Positions 34,170 through 43,376 of a DNA stretch of 64,000 nucleotides are shown in pieces (position 1 is the stretch's first letter; every line of letters starts with the position of its first letter). This DNA is from Trichomonas vaginalis G3 (Eukaryota > Parabasalia > Trichomonadida > Trichomonadidae), in NCBI RefSeq assembly GCF_026262505.1, contig NC_067203.1, positions 18,519,411 to 18,583,410 on the forward strand, given 5' to 3'. The translations under genes and the position numbers were made by a program. The notes below the pieces were generated by a model that was given only the letters and a program-made list of their open reading frames with translations, did not search any database and was not told the DNA's origin.

Positions 34170-34494
34170 TCACTTACAAAAGTATTGCAACTCTTCCCAT
34201 TGCTGTGCTTCACACAATAGTTCATATTCTTCAGTATCGCTGCTGTCGCTCCAATCGTCAGAGTCAAAGTCACTGTCAAAATAAATGTTAGTAAGTTTTG
34301 ACAAAGCTAATGAAACACGTTTACCGTTTGTATCTATTGCTTTTATATTCTCCATTATGTTTGTTGTCATAAACGCTCAAACTAACTTTACCCTTTCTCC
34401 CTCGTATCTGATAGAATGTATTTTCACGAGGAACGAAGAACAAGTTCTTGAACTCATGACCGTTGTAGTTTGTTATCTCAATAGTTTTCGTCAT
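34170..34494 (-). pseudogene. terminal-repeat-borne small acidic protein (B left, frameshifted)
   Basis: Same gene as 56787-57113. Small deletions around 34349 (tatattctccatt) break the frame in the middle. Acidic C-terminal part intact. Confidence 0.7.
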
Positions 34495-34582
34495 TTATAT
34501 AAAAATAAAATAAAAAATAAACTTAAAAATTAATGATATCACCACCCTCACACGTATGAAAACATAGCACAAAAATAAATTT

Positions 34583-34627
34583 AGGTGAAGTGGTGAGATC
34601 TCACCTCTTTTTTCACCCTTTTCACCC
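34583..34627. promoter_or_regulatory. operator-like palindrome, A type (in B left terminal repeat)
   Basis: AGGTGAAGTGGTGAGATCTCACC followed by TTTTTTCACCC. The 14-base core GGTGAGATCTCACC is a perfect palindrome. Confidence 0.6.
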
Positions 34628-34645
34628 TGTTGAATTCATTGCTTT

Positions 34646-34881
34646 ATAACTCTCTTCCTTTCTCCAACTCTTCTAACTTCTTCTTAAGTTCAGCAATGTT
34701 GTCCTCATGAAGTTTAATCTTTCCTTAATATACCTTCTCTATCTAATGGTTGCTTTATCTTTCTAAACTGAACTCTACCATCCTTCATAGTATGAATGTA
34801 AAAACCTTCTGGAATAGTTCCTGATTTAATGTATTCTACCAAAAACTTTTGTTTCATTGCTTCAGTGACTTTATTTGTCAT
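34646..34881 (-). pseudogene. small coiled-coil protein next to terminal repeat (frameshifted)
   Basis: From ATG 34881 a 55-codon ORF (MTNKVTEAMKQKF...) ends at 34714, but a Lys/Glu/Leu-rich helical sequence continues in the adjacent frame to 34646 (HEDNIAELKKKLEELEKG), so one base has probably been lost near 34720. The 3' end overlaps the inner edge of the terminal repeat. The counterpart in A is deleted. Confidence 0.5.
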
Positions 34882-34929
34882 TTCAATCAAATAAAAATTT
34901 TAATATTAAATAAAAATAACGTTATTTTT

Positions 34930-35388
34930 TCAGTAAGGAAACGCAGGAGTTTTACGATTTATTTGAGGAGTAGGTTCTGGTTTAAATGTTGGAGTCGGTT
35001 TAGGAGTTGACTTTTGAACAGGAGTTTGTACTTCCATAGGTTCAGGAGTCATTGAAGGTTTTGCTTGTGAAGGCGTTGGTTTTGGCGAAGGTGTTGGAGT
35101 TTGTTTAACTTCAGCTACTTCAGTATTATTTACAACATTTGCTTTATTTCTTTTCAACATCATAACTGCTCCTGCTGTAGCTAGCAAACCTAGTGGGAGA
35201 CCATATCTTATATAAGGACTTGACCAAATGCTATTTTTGACAGGAGCTGGTGGAACACCTAACCTTGGTGAGACTGCTCTTTGCCATTGTGCAGCTCGTA
35301 AGAAATATTCAATAGGTGCTCCATAATCGTTTGGTAAAGTTTGTTTCATAGATGGTGAAGGTTCGCGAGAGCTTGATGAAGAACTCAT
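34930..35388 (-). CDS. proline-rich membrane-anchored protein, 152 aa
   Basis: A Ser-rich start is followed by a short conserved segment, one transmembrane helix (about 61-78, YGLPLGLLATAGAVMML) with a following KRNK stop, and then a Pro/Thr/Lys tail with PTPxPKPTP repeats. The layout (one helix, extended proline-rich tail) suits a virion or cell-membrane anchored spacer protein. Unrecognised family. Adjacent to the capsid gene on the same strand; start preceded by tttatttttaaagcttataa. Absent from truncated copy A. Confidence 0.65.
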   Translation of the reverse strand: MSSSSSSREPSPSMKQTLPNDYGAPIEYFLRAAQWQRAVSPRLGVPPAPVKNSIWSSPYIRYGLPLGLLATAGAVMMLKRNKANVVNNTEVAEVKQTPTPSPKPTPSQAKPSMTPEPMEVQTPVQKSTPKPTPTFKPEPTPQINRKTPAFPY

Positions 35389-35425
35389 TTATAAGCTTTA
35401 AAAATAAACGTTCATCCTTTATTCC

Positions 35426-36991
35426 TCACTGTCGTCGTGCTAAGTTATAGTCATCTAATCTTATTATGGGGATGCCATTAGCACGCACCTGAATGGCAAA
35501 GCAACAATCCCTCATAAATCCAATAAGTGGCTTTGGTACATTTTCAGTTGCTAGTTCAATAGGTCCTTTAACAGACAATTTGTATGTTATTGGAGCAGTA
35601 GATGTTTGACCTTGCTGGAAGCAAAAGTCCACTTCTGTTGGAAAACCACATAAGAAATGTGTGTTGTCATAGCTATCCCATTTATGTTCCACACTACCAT
35701 CATCCACCAATGACCTCATAACATCTTCATTAAATCCTATCATATCATTGTTTGTATTGCAAGCGTTCGCAACCATTTCATAAAATACAGGTCCATATGA
35801 TTTTTCAGGTTCTGCAGGCATATTTCCATAAGCTCCCATGGAAAGCTGAAGATATTTAAACTTAGGGTTCTCAAAATTAACATAATAGTTGTCTTTCTTT
35901 CTAAATAGTGCCCAAATACTTTTAACATTAATAGGCGTATAAGCTGCTGTAAATGTTGCACTTGAACTATCTGTATTCTTTGAGAATGAACCGTCCATAG
36001 GAATCCAATCCATAACTTTAACAGGAAAACATAAAGCCTCGTTTGTATAATGTTCTACAAGTTCTGTATAAATGTTAGGGTCTAAAGAGAATGACTTTGG
36101 ATGAATGAAACATTCATTAAAATCCATCTTTGTTCGAAATAGTTGCTGGGTTACAGTTGTAATAGTAACTGTTCCACTAGCTTCTACTGCCTTCGTTATC
36201 ATAGTGAATGGTTCATTCCATGGAACAAATTTATTTGTCGGTGGATTTGAATCTGAAGCAAATGCAACTTTAAGAGTTGGATTGAAAGCAATGATATCAT
36301 TTACAGATATAGATGTGCATTGTAAGGCGTCGCTACTGAACTTTACTTTAAGCTGAATGTTTCCTGCAAAAGCTGGAATAAATCGAATAGCTTCTAATGG
36401 AAGGAATCTTCTAACAGGAATTCTTAAACGAAGCTTAAAATCAAATGATTTTCCTGCTGTAATTGGACCACTAACAATTTGTCCTGTTCTGCATGTTCCC
36501 GAATGACTCCATACATCTTCATGTCGAGTCTTTGAGAAAACATCTACTTTCTTTATTTGTTCGGTAGTTTGTGAGTTTGAAGTTATATATGCTTCTTCTC
36601 TTGCGTTGTCTTGAGAATATACGATACGACCATTTGCAAGGATTTGATATCCAGCAACTGCATAGAAAGCGTCATCGAAACCAATCCAAAATCCTGGTGG
36701 GTTTGTTTTATTGGAACCTGAACCAATTTCTTTATCTACAATAAATTGACCTTCCATTTTATACGTAATGAATGTATTGTAAAGGTCCAACATATTTTCA
36801 CCAGGAGGTGAGAGATTGAATGTTACCCATGTGTTATCTTTAGCAGTTCCAGGTTGTGATGGAATCTTTGCGTCAGAATATTTTCTATTAGTGTCACCAA
36901 TTTGAACTGCATTGTCTATGATATCGAAATATGAGCGAATCTGATGAATATGCTCTGCTGGAGTAAATTCGTTTAACTGTTCGTTCTGCAT
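35426..36991 (-). CDS. putative double-jelly-roll major capsid protein, 521 aa
   Basis: Intact, beta-rich and without membrane segments, with length and genome position (next to minor structural genes, convergent with the polymerase block) typical of Polinton major capsid proteins. Features include a conserved N-terminal region (FTPAEHIHQIRSYFD), VRRFLPLEAIRFIPA near 195, and a C-terminal GPIELATENVPKPL...QVRANG segment. No single motif proves the fold, so this rests on size, context and general resemblance; a structure prediction showing two tandem jelly rolls would confirm it. In Polintons this protein is expected to build an icosahedral shell. The first 559 bases are duplicated at 33405-33963. 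Confidence 0.65.
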   Translation of the reverse strand: MQNEQLNEFTPAEHIHQIRSYFDIIDNAVQIGDTNRKYSDAKIPSQPGTAKDNTWVTFNLSPPGENMLDLYNTFITYKMEGQFIVDKEIGSGSNKTNPPGFWIGFDDAFYAVAGYQILANGRIVYSQDNAREEAYITSNSQTTEQIKKVDVFSKTRHEDVWSHSGTCRTGQIVSGPITAGKSFDFKLRLRIPVRRFLPLEAIRFIPAFAGNIQLKVKFSSDALQCTSISVNDIIAFNPTLKVAFASDSNPPTNKFVPWNEPFTMITKAVEASGTVTITTVTQQLFRTKMDFNECFIHPKSFSLDPNIYTELVEHYTNEALCFPVKVMDWIPMDGSFSKNTDSSSATFTAAYTPINVKSIWALFRKKDNYYVNFENPKFKYLQLSMGAYGNMPAEPEKSYGPVFYEMVANACNTNNDMIGFNEDVMRSLVDDGSVEHKWDSYDNTHFLCGFPTEVDFCFQQGQTSTAPITYKLSVKGPIELATENVPKPLIGFMRDCCFAIQVRANGIPIIRLDDYNLARRQ

Positions 36992-37018
36992 GTATTTACT
37001 TCAGATAAAAATATCTAT

Positions 37019-37447
37019 TTACTTCATTATTCTCACTCTTCTTCTTGGCATTCGTAGTGGAAGTTGTTTCTTGACATTTTTAATGAACTGTACATTCTCT
37101 TTTGTCTCAACTTCTTTCACTGGCGGGTCAGGATTCTTTGACTCGGTTTGTTTTTCAATGAAATTCACGAACTTTGCAATAAGCTCTTGGTTCGTTATTG
37201 AAAGTACATCTGGCTTCTTTTCTTCTGGTTCTATTGACTTTTCAGTTTGAATAGAAGGCTTAACATGGGCTTCGCCCTCGGTGCCATGCACCTTAATGTT
37301 GTCGCTTTCTGCATTCGCTAATGGAACCTTTCTTTTTCTTACGTATATTTTACCATCTTTACTCTGACTTACGTAATAGAAAGGATGTTGTATTCCTCTG
37401 GCGTCATTTAATATAATAGATTCTCGCTCTGATTTTGACAAGCTCAT
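37019..37447 (-). CDS. basic-tailed hypothetical protein, 142 aa
   Basis: Unrecognised. A short folded N-terminal part (HPFYYVSQSKDGKIYVRKRK) is followed by a charged linker and an Arg/Lys-rich end (PLRMPRRRVRIMK) that could contact nucleic acid or act as a nuclear signal. A GC-rich double hairpin (37264-37293) is inserted in frame in the linker, encoding HGTEGEAH. Same strand and immediately upstream of the capsid gene; divergent from 37493. Confidence 0.6.
   Translation of the reverse strand: MSLSKSERESIILNDARGIQHPFYYVSQSKDGKIYVRKRKVPLANAESDNIKVHGTEGEAHVKPSIQTEKSIEPEEKKPDVLSITNQELIAKFVNFIEKQTESKNPDPPVKEVETKENVQFIKNVKKQLPLRMPRRRVRIMK
37264..37293. repeat. GC-rich double hairpin inside gene (copy B)
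   Basis: GGGCttcGCCC then GGTGCcatGCACC. Same element as 33104-33133. Confidence 0.65.
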
Positions 37448-37492
37448 TTTACATCGGTTAAAGTTTTAATTTTGTTTTTTATCTGCAGTCAA

Positions 37493-37753
37493 ATGACTCA
37501 GACAAGCCCTACGGACAAGACCCAAGGGGTCATAGATGTTGAAGCATTGAAGAAAGAAATTTGTGAGCAAATTTTATCCGAACTGAAGGAACAAAAACAA
37601 GAACAAAAGCCAGAGAGACCAAAGAGAAAACTTAGTGAAAAACAACTTGCTGCATTAGCTGCTGGAAGACAAAAGAACCCAAGACTACTGGCGAAAAAAG
37701 CTAGAGAAGAAGCTGAAGCAAAAGCTAAAGAAGCTGAAGCAAAGAAAGAGTAA
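37493..37753 (+). CDS. small charged coiled-coil protein, 86 aa
   Basis: Start at the ATG in gtcaaATGact; an upstream TTG would add seven unlikely residues. Heptad-like KKEICEQILSELKEQKQ, then RPKRK and an Ala/Glu/Lys helix to the end. Basic first half, so possibly DNA- or capsid-associated. Its ATG follows the TTTTTTATCTG-type start motif, shared divergently with the 37447 gene. It is 24 bases from the next gene. Confidence 0.55.
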   Translation: MTQTSPTDKTQGVIDVEALKKEICEQILSELKEQKQEQKPERPKRKLSEKQLAALAAGRQKNPRLLAKKAREEAEAKAKEAEAKKE

Positions 37754-37777
37754 ATGGTTTATTTTTATCCGAATTAA

Positions 37778-38635
37778 ATGTATAGACAAATACCTCTATC
37801 TGTTGCGTTCAGTAGTGAAAACCCTGACGTCAAAATAAAGGGGAACAGAGTAACGTTTAAGTTTCCAACAGACTGGATTGTGAACATAAATGAAGAGAAG
37901 TACATTGGCATAACATCTATGTATCTAACACGTGCTTTCAGAAAGGTTGACTTTATACTTCAAGTCGAGATAGAAAATGACGAACAGTCTTTAAGCGCCC
38001 AAAACATTCACATATACAAATACTTTAAAGACGATACAACATTGCAACAATGTATGATTTCATTTAATGAAATGTTCGAGAAAAAGTTCAACATTGAAGT
38101 ACAAACTTTACAGCCTTTACGTGAGTTTCTTGCACAACTGAAAGAAGAAGGTAGTCAGCCACAACTTATAGACTTTCATTATGAATTTAATGAAAATGAA
38201 GATGGAACACACGACTGTCAGTTTGTTGTATTCTCACCATTCAATGAAGTCGCTAAAGAGAAAGAAAATCCATTACGTATAAGATTTCAAATCTCTGAAC
38301 CAAGTGATGATTTCAAGAATGTTTTCAATTATGATGCAATGCTTCCGAGGAAAAATGAATTTTCAAAGATTGTAACACCTGGCATTTGGGATAGAAAGCA
38401 AGCTATATTATATTCAAACTTAAGTAAGGGAGTTGAAAATGAGTTCATTGGTCATACAAGAAATTCACCACTTCCTAACCCTAAATACTATAAATTAACT
38501 GGCTTCAATCGTGAGTTTTGGATAGACATGTTCTCCACTCATGACCATAACTGCCCAGTGTTCTTACCTCCAGACCATAAGGACTGTCTCTACATTGAAG
38601 CAGAACTCTTAAACTCTACCATCGCAGTATTGTAA
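37778..38635 (+). CDS. putative minor capsid/penton-like protein, 285 aa (copy B)
   Basis: Intact, same translation as 31763-32620, so both copies preserve it perfectly while much else drifts. Beta-rich, with a W-V...EK-x-I-x-I motif near residue 33 shared with the 53563 protein. Preceded by tttatttttatccgaattaa, a clear example of the Maverick start motif. Likely part of the particle shell; single jelly-roll penton proteins in Polintons are of this size. Confidence 0.6.
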   Translation: MYRQIPLSVAFSSENPDVKIKGNRVTFKFPTDWIVNINEEKYIGITSMYLTRAFRKVDFILQVEIENDEQSLSAQNIHIYKYFKDDTTLQQCMISFNEMFEKKFNIEVQTLQPLREFLAQLKEEGSQPQLIDFHYEFNENEDGTHDCQFVVFSPFNEVAKEKENPLRIRFQISEPSDDFKNVFNYDAMLPRKNEFSKIVTPGIWDRKQAILYSNLSKGVENEFIGHTRNSPLPNPKYYKLTGFNREFWIDMFSTHDHNCPVFLPPDHKDCLYIEAELLNSTIAVL

Positions 38636-38642
38636 ATGACCA

Positions 38643-38672
38643 CATGGGCTTCGCCCTTGCCGCTAGCGGCTT
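38643..38672. repeat. GC-rich double hairpin, intergenic (copy B)
   Basis: GGGCttcGCCC followed by GCCGctaGCGGC, between the penton-like and polymerase 3' ends. Counterpart of 31122-31151. Confidence 0.65.
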
Positions 38673-38741
38673 ATTTTTATCATGAATGGTCTCACTGCTG
38701 ACAAAAAATAAATGACCTCATTATTTTTCTCATTCATGACC

Positions 38742-41700
38742 TCAGAACTTAAGCTTTCTTATGAATGAAGTCTTAGTCCGAATAGAAAAGTTAAACTTCT
38801 CTTCAAATGCAGGTGTAGCAGACTTACATAAGTCAAATCCAATCTCTTGACCGTCATGAAATGCTTTGTAAAGTTTCATTAAACTGAACTCAGAGTCTTT
38901 GTCATATGTTCCAACAGGTATGTGAATGTTCTTATCTTCATTGTAATAGCATTGTATAGCTTCAGGAAACATTTCATTTGCTGTTAAAGCAAGGACGTCT
39001 TGTTTGACACCTTTGCAACGTGCATGGAATGCAACTTCATTTAAATCGTTAGTGAGTAAGTCTATGTAGGTCTTCTTTCCACAAAATATTGACTTGTATG
39101 CTAAACTTTGTTTATCTTTTGTGATTTCTGCAAAGTCGCTATGAAATTGACCAAGATTTTTACCAATGAGAACTCTTCCATAACGTTTCTCAAACTCGGC
39201 TGCAAGCTTTGGTATGTCTTCATTGAAAATATGCATGCTATCACAGTCCTGGTAAAATATTTGAAGGCCCATATCTTCTGCAGTACAGAATACTTCATTC
39301 ATAATACGTTTTGACATAGATAGAATATTAACACCAAGTGGACAGAAGTTAAAGTGTCTGCAAATGCTTTTCGTTAGCTTGAAAATAGTTTTATCTGAAC
39401 CATCCAAACCTTCGAACTTCACTATATGGTTGTAGTTTCTGATGGCATATCTTATAGCATCTTTGTCATTTACTATGGTTATTTTTGACTCAATAGGAGA
39501 TAGAATAGTTTTGCCATAAATACTGTTCAGAATGAGCTTTATATTTTCTTGCAAAGGATTTCCTTCTTTCTTATACTTTAACCTTAACTCAAACAACTTC
39601 TTTACTTCATCTCTTATTCTAATATCTCTGTTTCCATCGTAATAGTATCCTTGCAACACTTCACATTTGACACCTTGATATTTTATGAGGTCTTGTAATG
39701 TTATATGGTCAACATACATTAAACAGCAAGTGTTTGAACTTCTGGGAACGTTAAATTCTGGATTTAGTTCAGGGTCACAAACTATTAAAGGAAAGTGTCT
39801 ATGTATGCCAATCTCTTTTATCTTAATGAGAACAAAGAAGCCAGACATAAACTTTTCACCAATGGGTTCCTTTTGGTCGTCATCGAATAAATGTCTCATG
39901 AGATACTCTGTGCTTAACATTTCTTTCTTCATAACCTTTGGAATACCTTCTAAAGTATAAAGTCTTGCTATAGCTGATGGATATAATGAAACAGCGTCGA
40001 AGTCAGCAATGAGTTTCTTTTCGCTCTTTTGTTTAATGTTATCTGACAGCATACATCTTCCACCTTGAATACAGCGTGAAATAAATTCTCTTGGTTTATT
40101 TGAGAGGTCATATAAATTTCCATTCGGGAAGTACACTCTATTCTCAAATAATTTGTTAGCAATTGAACAAATACTAACGTAGTCATAAACTTTTAAATCA
40201 AATTCTTTTAAGATATCATTGCGGAACTTAACAAAACCTTCTCTTAAAATTCTTACATCTTGTTTGCAATAAAATGTGCTATACTTTTCTAAGTCGAAGT
40301 GGTTTTCATCTATTCTGCAACCTTTGATGGAATCTATGTTTTTCATGAACGTATCCGCATCCCGGATAAACTTACATGCTTCAGAAATGACACCAGTTCT
40401 GTTGTCATTTGCTAACAAAACACTGCTGTAGTATTTGTATGGAAATACTTCTTTCGGTCCTGTTTGTAAGTTAAACATAGCAGGAAATAGTTTAAGCTTC
40501 TTATTTATAACACTGTAAGAGTCTTTTATAATAATTGCCCGTCCTTTATATAAACCAGTTATTTGCATTGTTCGTGAACCTTTAATGATGGGAGTTCCTT
40601 TCACTTCTGTCATGTGTCTTAAGATGAAGTTTATGTCATAACTGAGGTTATGGAAATATATTAAACTCTTGTCAGGAAGTCGTTCCAAAAATTCTGTTGC
40701 ACAGTTCTGACCCCAAATGCTTTCACTCACTGAACCATCTTCACTGTCATAACAGATGTTAAAAGCTTTATGAAAGCCGTCTGTACTGCACTCAAAGTCA
40801 GCAAAGAAAACGTGCTCAGGAATGAACTTGCACTTATTTTTATTTACTTCTTTTGACTCGGCTTTCTTCTTCAGTTGTACACAATACTTTGGAGCATATG
40901 TCAAATCTTTAAATGGTGCAAGGTTCTTTTTATATAAGTCAGTCGTATATATGAAAAGTTCTCCATAAGAAATAGGTTCGAAATATTTGCACTCCCACAA
41001 TGTTTTCATAACATCCCATAACGGTGTTGTTCTATCATAACGAACAATATATTTGTTCTCTCTCTTTGTATAAATCTTCATCTGTTTCTCAATGTTCATT
41101 CCACCACACTCCTTCAAGATTTCTATATAGTTGCGAATGAAATATGTTGTCATTGGTAATCTTTCGTTTAGCATGTAGTGGTCTTCAACAAGAAGTAAGT
41201 CAATAGTTCTAACAGTTTCACATTCTTTTGGTATATATCTCTTTATTTCATTATGTCTTGAGTCATTGAAATAACCAATGGTAACATTAAATGCTATACC
41301 TGTTGCGTCAGAAATTTCTTGTACTTTACTTTGAGGAAAGTCTCTAACACGAATGACTTCTCTCATGTGGTCAATAGTTTCTTCATTTACTCCAGCCTGA
41401 ATGCAAGCATAAACGAAACAATTGTCTTCTGTCATAAGTGCTGCAGTTCTTTTGTTCAATTCATTGAAGATTTGGTAGCGCTCAAGATTTATAGGTAATG
41501 TGCAAAGATACTTCCAGAACTGACCGCTTCTCTTCTTATAAAACTTCTTTTCACCATTATCTTTCCAAAAGCTTTCTATAAGTGCTGGGTTTCCTGTTTG
41601 CTTAAGAGCTTCCAAAATGGCTTTCTGGTTATTTGTCAGTGTGCTTTCATCTCTATATGGTCTCTTTTTTGGTTTGCCTTTCTTTACATCTGACATCGTT

Positions 41701-42521
41701 AAGCCTTCATATTCTGTTAAATCATACATCTTTATTTCGGTAAGATTCTTTATGTTTGTCAAGAAGAAGTCATAGTGCATTTCAACAATACCTGCAGCAT
41801 TTGCTTCTATCTCTGATATAAAGTTTTCCTTCAAGAGCTGATGTAGTAATGTTCCAATATTATTGAGGTTTAACGTAGAACATTCATACTTTCCACCAAG
41901 TTTATAACATACCATCCATCTCTGTTGTGAGTTTATTTTAATTTTCTCTAAGAGTCTCATGAAAACCTTACCGAAATGTTTGTGTAAGTAGTCTCTGTTT
42001 GGTTCATCTAAAGCTTCGATGTTAAAGTCAATGAGTCTATTGCCTGACTTCACATTTCTCTTCCTATTCTCTTCATCTTTCTTTAACCATCTCTCACCTT
42101 CTTTTGGTTTGTCGTCAATGGAACGAATGACATCATTGACTTTGCGAACTTGTTCTATAGCACTTTTAAACATCTCTCTTCTCTGTTGTTTCAGTGTGTC
42201 GTCTCTCTTTCGTGTTTTACCAACGTTCGCATTTGTTATGTCAAACATTTCTCTTCTTACTTCATGAGATACTGAACGTCTATGATATAAGTCAATAGCA
42301 ACGTCATTTAAAGGAAATGCTCTTGCATGGACTTCGTCCTCGCCGCGTTGCGGCTTTATGAACTCATGAATTCTATCATAACTTATTGCACCATTATAGT
42401 CATTGAGGATGTCAGCAAGTGCTTTTTTGTTTGTTGCGTAATGCTTTGCAACATCTATATTAGCTTCTGTAAGAAGTTGTTTTATTTCCGAGTGTTCTAA
42501 CTTAGACAACTTCCGATACAT
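38742..42521 (-). CDS. protein-primed-type family B DNA polymerase, 1259 aa
   Basis: Intact. The 3'-5' exonuclease has Exo I DFE (575-577), Exo II YFHNLSYD (622-629) and Exo III YCKQD (751-755). The polymerase has motif A DFDAVSLYPS (840-849), motif B K995...NSIYG (999-1003), motif C QDCDS (1091-1095, a DxD variant) and KxY near 1150-1152. The ~550-residue N-terminal extension fits Maverick polymerases and may include the priming function. Residues 366-450 hold DNC(368)FVYAC...LLLVEDH(448)YML, an OTU-like Cys/His arrangement. Residues 55-66 are encoded by an inserted GC hairpin. Convergent with 37778, divergent from 42613. It would copy the element by protein priming from the ends. Confidence 0.95.
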   Translation of the reverse strand: MYRKLSKLEHSEIKQLLTEANIDVAKHYATNKKALADILNDYNGAISYDRIHEFIKPQRGEDEVHARAFPLNDVAIDLYHRRSVSHEVRREMFDITNANVGKTRKRDDTLKQQRREMFKSAIEQVRKVNDVIRSIDDKPKEGERWLKKDEENRKRNVKSGNRLIDFNIEALDEPNRDYLHKHFGKVFMRLLEKIKINSQQRWMVCYKLGGKYECSTLNLNNIGTLLHQLLKENFISEIEANAAGIVEMHYDFFLTNIKNLTEIKMYDLTEYEGLTMSDVKKGKPKKRPYRDESTLTNNQKAILEALKQTGNPALIESFWKDNGEKKFYKKRSGQFWKYLCTLPINLERYQIFNELNKRTAALMTEDNCFVYACIQAGVNEETIDHMREVIRVRDFPQSKVQEISDATGIAFNVTIGYFNDSRHNEIKRYIPKECETVRTIDLLLVEDHYMLNERLPMTTYFIRNYIEILKECGGMNIEKQMKIYTKRENKYIVRYDRTTPLWDVMKTLWECKYFEPISYGELFIYTTDLYKKNLAPFKDLTYAPKYCVQLKKKAESKEVNKNKCKFIPEHVFFADFECSTDGFHKAFNICYDSEDGSVSESIWGQNCATEFLERLPDKSLIYFHNLSYDINFILRHMTEVKGTPIIKGSRTMQITGLYKGRAIIIKDSYSVINKKLKLFPAMFNLQTGPKEVFPYKYYSSVLLANDNRTGVISEACKFIRDADTFMKNIDSIKGCRIDENHFDLEKYSTFYCKQDVRILREGFVKFRNDILKEFDLKVYDYVSICSIANKLFENRVYFPNGNLYDLSNKPREFISRCIQGGRCMLSDNIKQKSEKKLIADFDAVSLYPSAIARLYTLEGIPKVMKKEMLSTEYLMRHLFDDDQKEPIGEKFMSGFFVLIKIKEIGIHRHFPLIVCDPELNPEFNVPRSSNTCCLMYVDHITLQDLIKYQGVKCEVLQGYYYDGNRDIRIRDEVKKLFELRLKYKKEGNPLQENIKLILNSIYGKTILSPIESKITIVNDKDAIRYAIRNYNHIVKFEGLDGSDKTIFKLTKSICRHFNFCPLGVNILSMSKRIMNEVFCTAEDMGLQIFYQDCDSMHIFNEDIPKLAAEFEKRYGRVLIGKNLGQFHSDFAEITKDKQSLAYKSIFCGKKTYIDLLTNDLNEVAFHARCKGVKQDVLALTANEMFPEAIQCYYNEDKNIHIPVGTYDKDSEFSLMKLYKAFHDGQEIGFDLCKSATPAFEEKFNFSIRTKTSFIRKLKF
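42325..42356. repeat. GC-rich double hairpin inside polymerase gene (copy B)
   Basis: GGACttcGTCC followed by GCCGCgttGCGGC. In frame, encoding QRGEDEVHA on the minus strand. Confidence 0.65.
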
Positions 42522-42612
42522 CTTTAGTAGGAAATAAAAAAAATATTTTTTGAAAAAATTAGATTAGATTTTTTTAAGTTATTTTTCAAAATAATTTAAT
42601 ATTTTTATTTTA
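42522..42612. promoter_or_regulatory. divergent AT-rich promoter, polymerase / 42613 gene
   Basis: 91 bases, almost only A and T, between two divergent ATGs. T/A tracts of 8-10 on each side match the start motif seen throughout the element. Same sequence at 27211-27300 in A. Confidence 0.5.
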
Positions 42613-43086
42613 ATGAAACACATGCAAGATTGCAAGTTCTTTTCATACAATGCTCTCGCTACTGCCATCAAGAATGAGTTCAATGGTGCTGCAAACGTTA
42701 ATGTTATCTTTAACAAGAAGTTTGTGAAAGAATCTAAGTTTGGTCAGTATGTCAGACCATTAGCTATCGTCATTGACCGCAAACGTTATACTTCACGAGA
42801 GTTAGCAGTAGTTTTGAAACAAAAGAGTTTCTTCGTGAATGTCAAAGATACTCATTATACTGTTATAAAGAACTCTAATATTGACTTCTTCAGTATTGCT
42901 TTAAATCTTTCCGAACAGAAAGAATATAAGAAAGGTGAAACAAATGTGAAATATTATCCTTCATCTCTGAAGACAATAACGAACAAAGATGTTATACAGA
43001 AATTCTTACCAAAGGTTGAAGAAGCTTCTATTGACATTGACGAAGGAAGTGAAATGGTTGAAGAAATAGACCCTGAAGCTATTTAA
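42613..43086 (+). CDS. small hypothetical protein, 157 aa
   Basis: Unrecognised. A compact alpha/beta part (KFFSYNALATAIKNEFN..., RPLAIVIDRKRYTSRELAVVLKQK) resembles a small nucleic-acid-binding or regulatory fold, followed by an acidic tail (DIDEGSEMVEEIDPEAI). Divergent from the polymerase with a shared promoter, so probably an early-type gene. The A copy (26739-27210) is frameshifted. Confidence 0.6.
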   Translation: MKHMQDCKFFSYNALATAIKNEFNGAANVNVIFNKKFVKESKFGQYVRPLAIVIDRKRYTSRELAVVLKQKSFFVNVKDTHYTVIKNSNIDFFSIALNLSEQKEYKKGETNVKYYPSSLKTITNKDVIQKFLPKVEEASIDIDEGSEMVEEIDPEAI

Positions 43087-43104
43087 GCAAAAATATATTT
43101 TTGG

Positions 43105-43320
43105 TTAGTCTTCATATCGATATTTTACAACAATTCCCCAATGTATAAACTTTTCATACGCTTTTTCATAAGCTTTATATACCTTCAGAAATTTTGCATA
43201 ATCTTTAGAAGCATTTAGATATTGTTTAAATGCTTTGTATGTCTTCAGAAATTTTGCATAATCTTTTACATGTTGTTCGTTCTCTTCTTCTGTCATGAGT
43301 TCCGAATATTCTAAATTCAT
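43105..43320 (-). CDS. small Lys/Tyr-rich repeat protein, 71 aa (copy B only)
   Basis: Contains two copies of KDYAKFLKxYKA with further related AYEKAYEKF, so it is an internal helical repeat. No family recognised. Start preceded by attttatctcatatgaaag, consistent with a real gene. It sits where copy A has a different repeat-rich sequence, so this slot is variable between copies. Confidence 0.5.
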   Translation of the reverse strand: MNLEYSELMTEEENEQHVKDYAKFLKTYKAFKQYLNASKDYAKFLKVYKAYEKAYEKFIHWGIVVKYRYED

Positions 43321-43376
43321 GTTCTTTCATATGAGATAAAATTTTATAAAAAAAATAAAATTAGCTTAGATTTTTT

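Larger units (their letters stand above)
33964..34660. repeat. Maverick B left terminal repeat
   Basis: Starts agttagtatacatataat, differing at four of the first 18 bases from the two outer termini of the composite. Its inner edge reaches into the 3' end of the small gene at 34646-34881. It carries an A-type palindrome (34583) unlike the B-type one in the right repeat. Confidence 0.9.
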
